From: CAZGUG01 sp964529035
GTDB taxonomy: Bacteria > Bacillota > Clostridia > Ch29
Assembly (NCBI GenBank): GCA_964529035.1
Contig: CAZGUG010000076.1
Location: 1-6,641, forward strand
DNA length: 6,641 nt
Direction: 5' to 3'
Part shown: positions 6,140 to 6,641 of the stretch, piece by piece
How positions within the stretch are numbered: the stretch's first letter is position 1
Layout of the letters: each line of letters starts with the position of its first letter
The notes under the pieces: model-generated
What the model was told of the DNA's origin: nothing
The model's input: only the letters and a program-made list of their open reading frames with translations
The model's database searches: none
Translations under genes and position numbers: made by a program

Positions 6140-6174
6140 TCATAATCAAAAGAACCGTCCCCAGAATTATGATT
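6138..6174. repeat. Third copy of the GGGACGGTTCT-core element in a perfect stem
   Basis: The minus strand contains GGGGACGGTTCTTTTG (6162-6147), sharing GGGACGGTTCTTTT with the pair at 928-1010. The core is in the loop of a perfect 9-base inverted repeat, AATCATAAT (6138-6146) with ATTATGATT (6166-6174). The arms are unrelated to the AAACAAA arms of the other copies. The right arm includes two bases of the stop codon of the 6173-6535 gene, and the left arm touches the -35 box of the next gene. No T-run follows, so it is not a typical terminator. Confidence 0.8.
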
Positions 6175-6535
6175 ATATCAGTTTCTCCACATATATAGCG
6201 GGCCCCTTTATTATTGCTTGATTTTCTTCTACAGTTACAGTAACTCTTTCATTCCATAGCCATAATTCTGTCCAGGCAAGCTTTGGCTTTAACAGGAAAG
6301 CATCATTGTCTTCGCTAATAATTTTTAGTCTGGAATATTGTACGCAGTCCCTGAGAAGCACTTTAAACCCGGCTTTATCAGCTATCGGTATCTCAATTCG
6401 GATTTTTTTATACCTGTTAGCTCCGAAAAAGCCAAAAACATCAGAAACGTAGAGATAAAAAGCTTTATCCTCAGGCCGATATCCCAATTGTTTTTGTCCA
6501 CAGTATCTCCTCATTTCAAAATACATTTTTATCAT
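6173..6535 (-). CDS. Hypothetical soluble protein of 120 residues
   Basis: I do not recognise this protein. It has no signal peptide and no membrane helix. The sequence alternates charged and hydrophobic residues in a beta-strand-like manner (KKIRIEIPIADKAGF, RVTVTVEENQAIIKGPAIYV), with a tryptophan-rich ELAW/ELWLW-type stretch at about 87-95 (LAWTELWLW). That pattern is compatible with a small PH-like or immunity-protein-like fold, but this is only an impression. The ATG at 6535 has a weak AGGA 10 bases upstream; the ATG three codons later is an alternative. It precedes the lipoprotein operon by 90 bases, including a repeat element and a promoter-like sequence, so it may be a separate transcription unit. 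Codon-like protein character and the absence of a competing frame support it being real. Confidence 0.7.
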   Translation of the reverse strand: MIKMYFEMRRYCGQKQLGYRPEDKAFYLYVSDVFGFFGANRYKKIRIEIPIADKAGFKVLLRDCVQYSRLKIISEDNDAFLLKPKLAWTELWLWNERVTVTVEENQAIIKGPAIYVEKLI

Positions 6536-6641
6536 TTATGTTTAATCCTGTACTGTCATAAAATAGGAAGGATGCGACTTATTCATAAATATGAATTATG
6601 ATCAGTAAGCTGTTTTAAATTTTTTGTATATTCCTATAATT
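6536..6641. other. AT-rich non-coding end of the window
   Basis: No gene is seen in these 106 bases. They hold a small inverted repeat, ATTCAT (6581-6586) with ATGAAT (6591-6596) around a four-base AAAT loop, and AT-rich stretches that may include the promoter of the 120-residue gene. No good -35/-10 pair could be picked. Confidence 0.5.

Noticed and set aside
6138..6174. Hairpin as a rho-independent terminator of the 120-residue gene
   Set aside because: The arms are AT-rich, the loop is 19 bases and no T-run follows on the minus strand.

Overview
The window reads as a stretch of chromosome from an anaerobic or spore-former-type Firmicute (Clostridia/Peptococcaceae-like). This rests on strong GGAGG-type ribosome sites, frequent TTG starts, an ECF sigma factor paired with a Firmicute-style membrane anti-sigma factor, and family choices common in that group. 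The genus is not determinable from the sequence alone. All nine genes I accept lie on the minus strand, so the window is best read from its right end to its left end.

Region 1 (right end, about 3970-6641) is AT-richer and poorly characterised. An orphan 120-residue soluble protein (6173-6535) is followed by a tight three-gene set: a lipoprotein (5495-6082), an RDD-family membrane protein (4967-5464) and a five-helix membrane protein with an apparently extracellular repeat domain (3970-4962). The last three are spaced 30 and 4 bases apart and look like one envelope operon. A promoter-like sequence containing an 11-base palindrome sits just upstream of the lipoprotein.

Region 2 (about 1042-3947) is more GC-rich and metabolic. 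A cupin, a cysteine-free carboxymuconolactone decarboxylase-like protein and a Nit2/YafV-type carbon-nitrogen hydrolase form a compact operon that ends in a clear rho-independent terminator (2360-2387). Immediately beyond it is 2,3-diaminopropionate ammonia-lyase (dpaL), which would yield pyruvate and ammonia. Together they suggest amide/amino-nitrogen catabolism, but that link is inference from proximity and the terminator argues for separate transcription of dpaL.

Region 3 (left end, 1-945) is an ECF sigma factor whose 3' end overlaps the TTG start of a membrane anti-sigma factor, cut by the window edge.

Two intergenic spots, 928-1010 and 6138-6174, carry copies of a GGGACGGTTCTTTT core flanked by inverted arms. 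The core is nearly the same in each place but the arms differ. This is the most intriguing non-coding signal here. No tRNA, rRNA, CRISPR array, insertion sequence or riboswitch was recognised.
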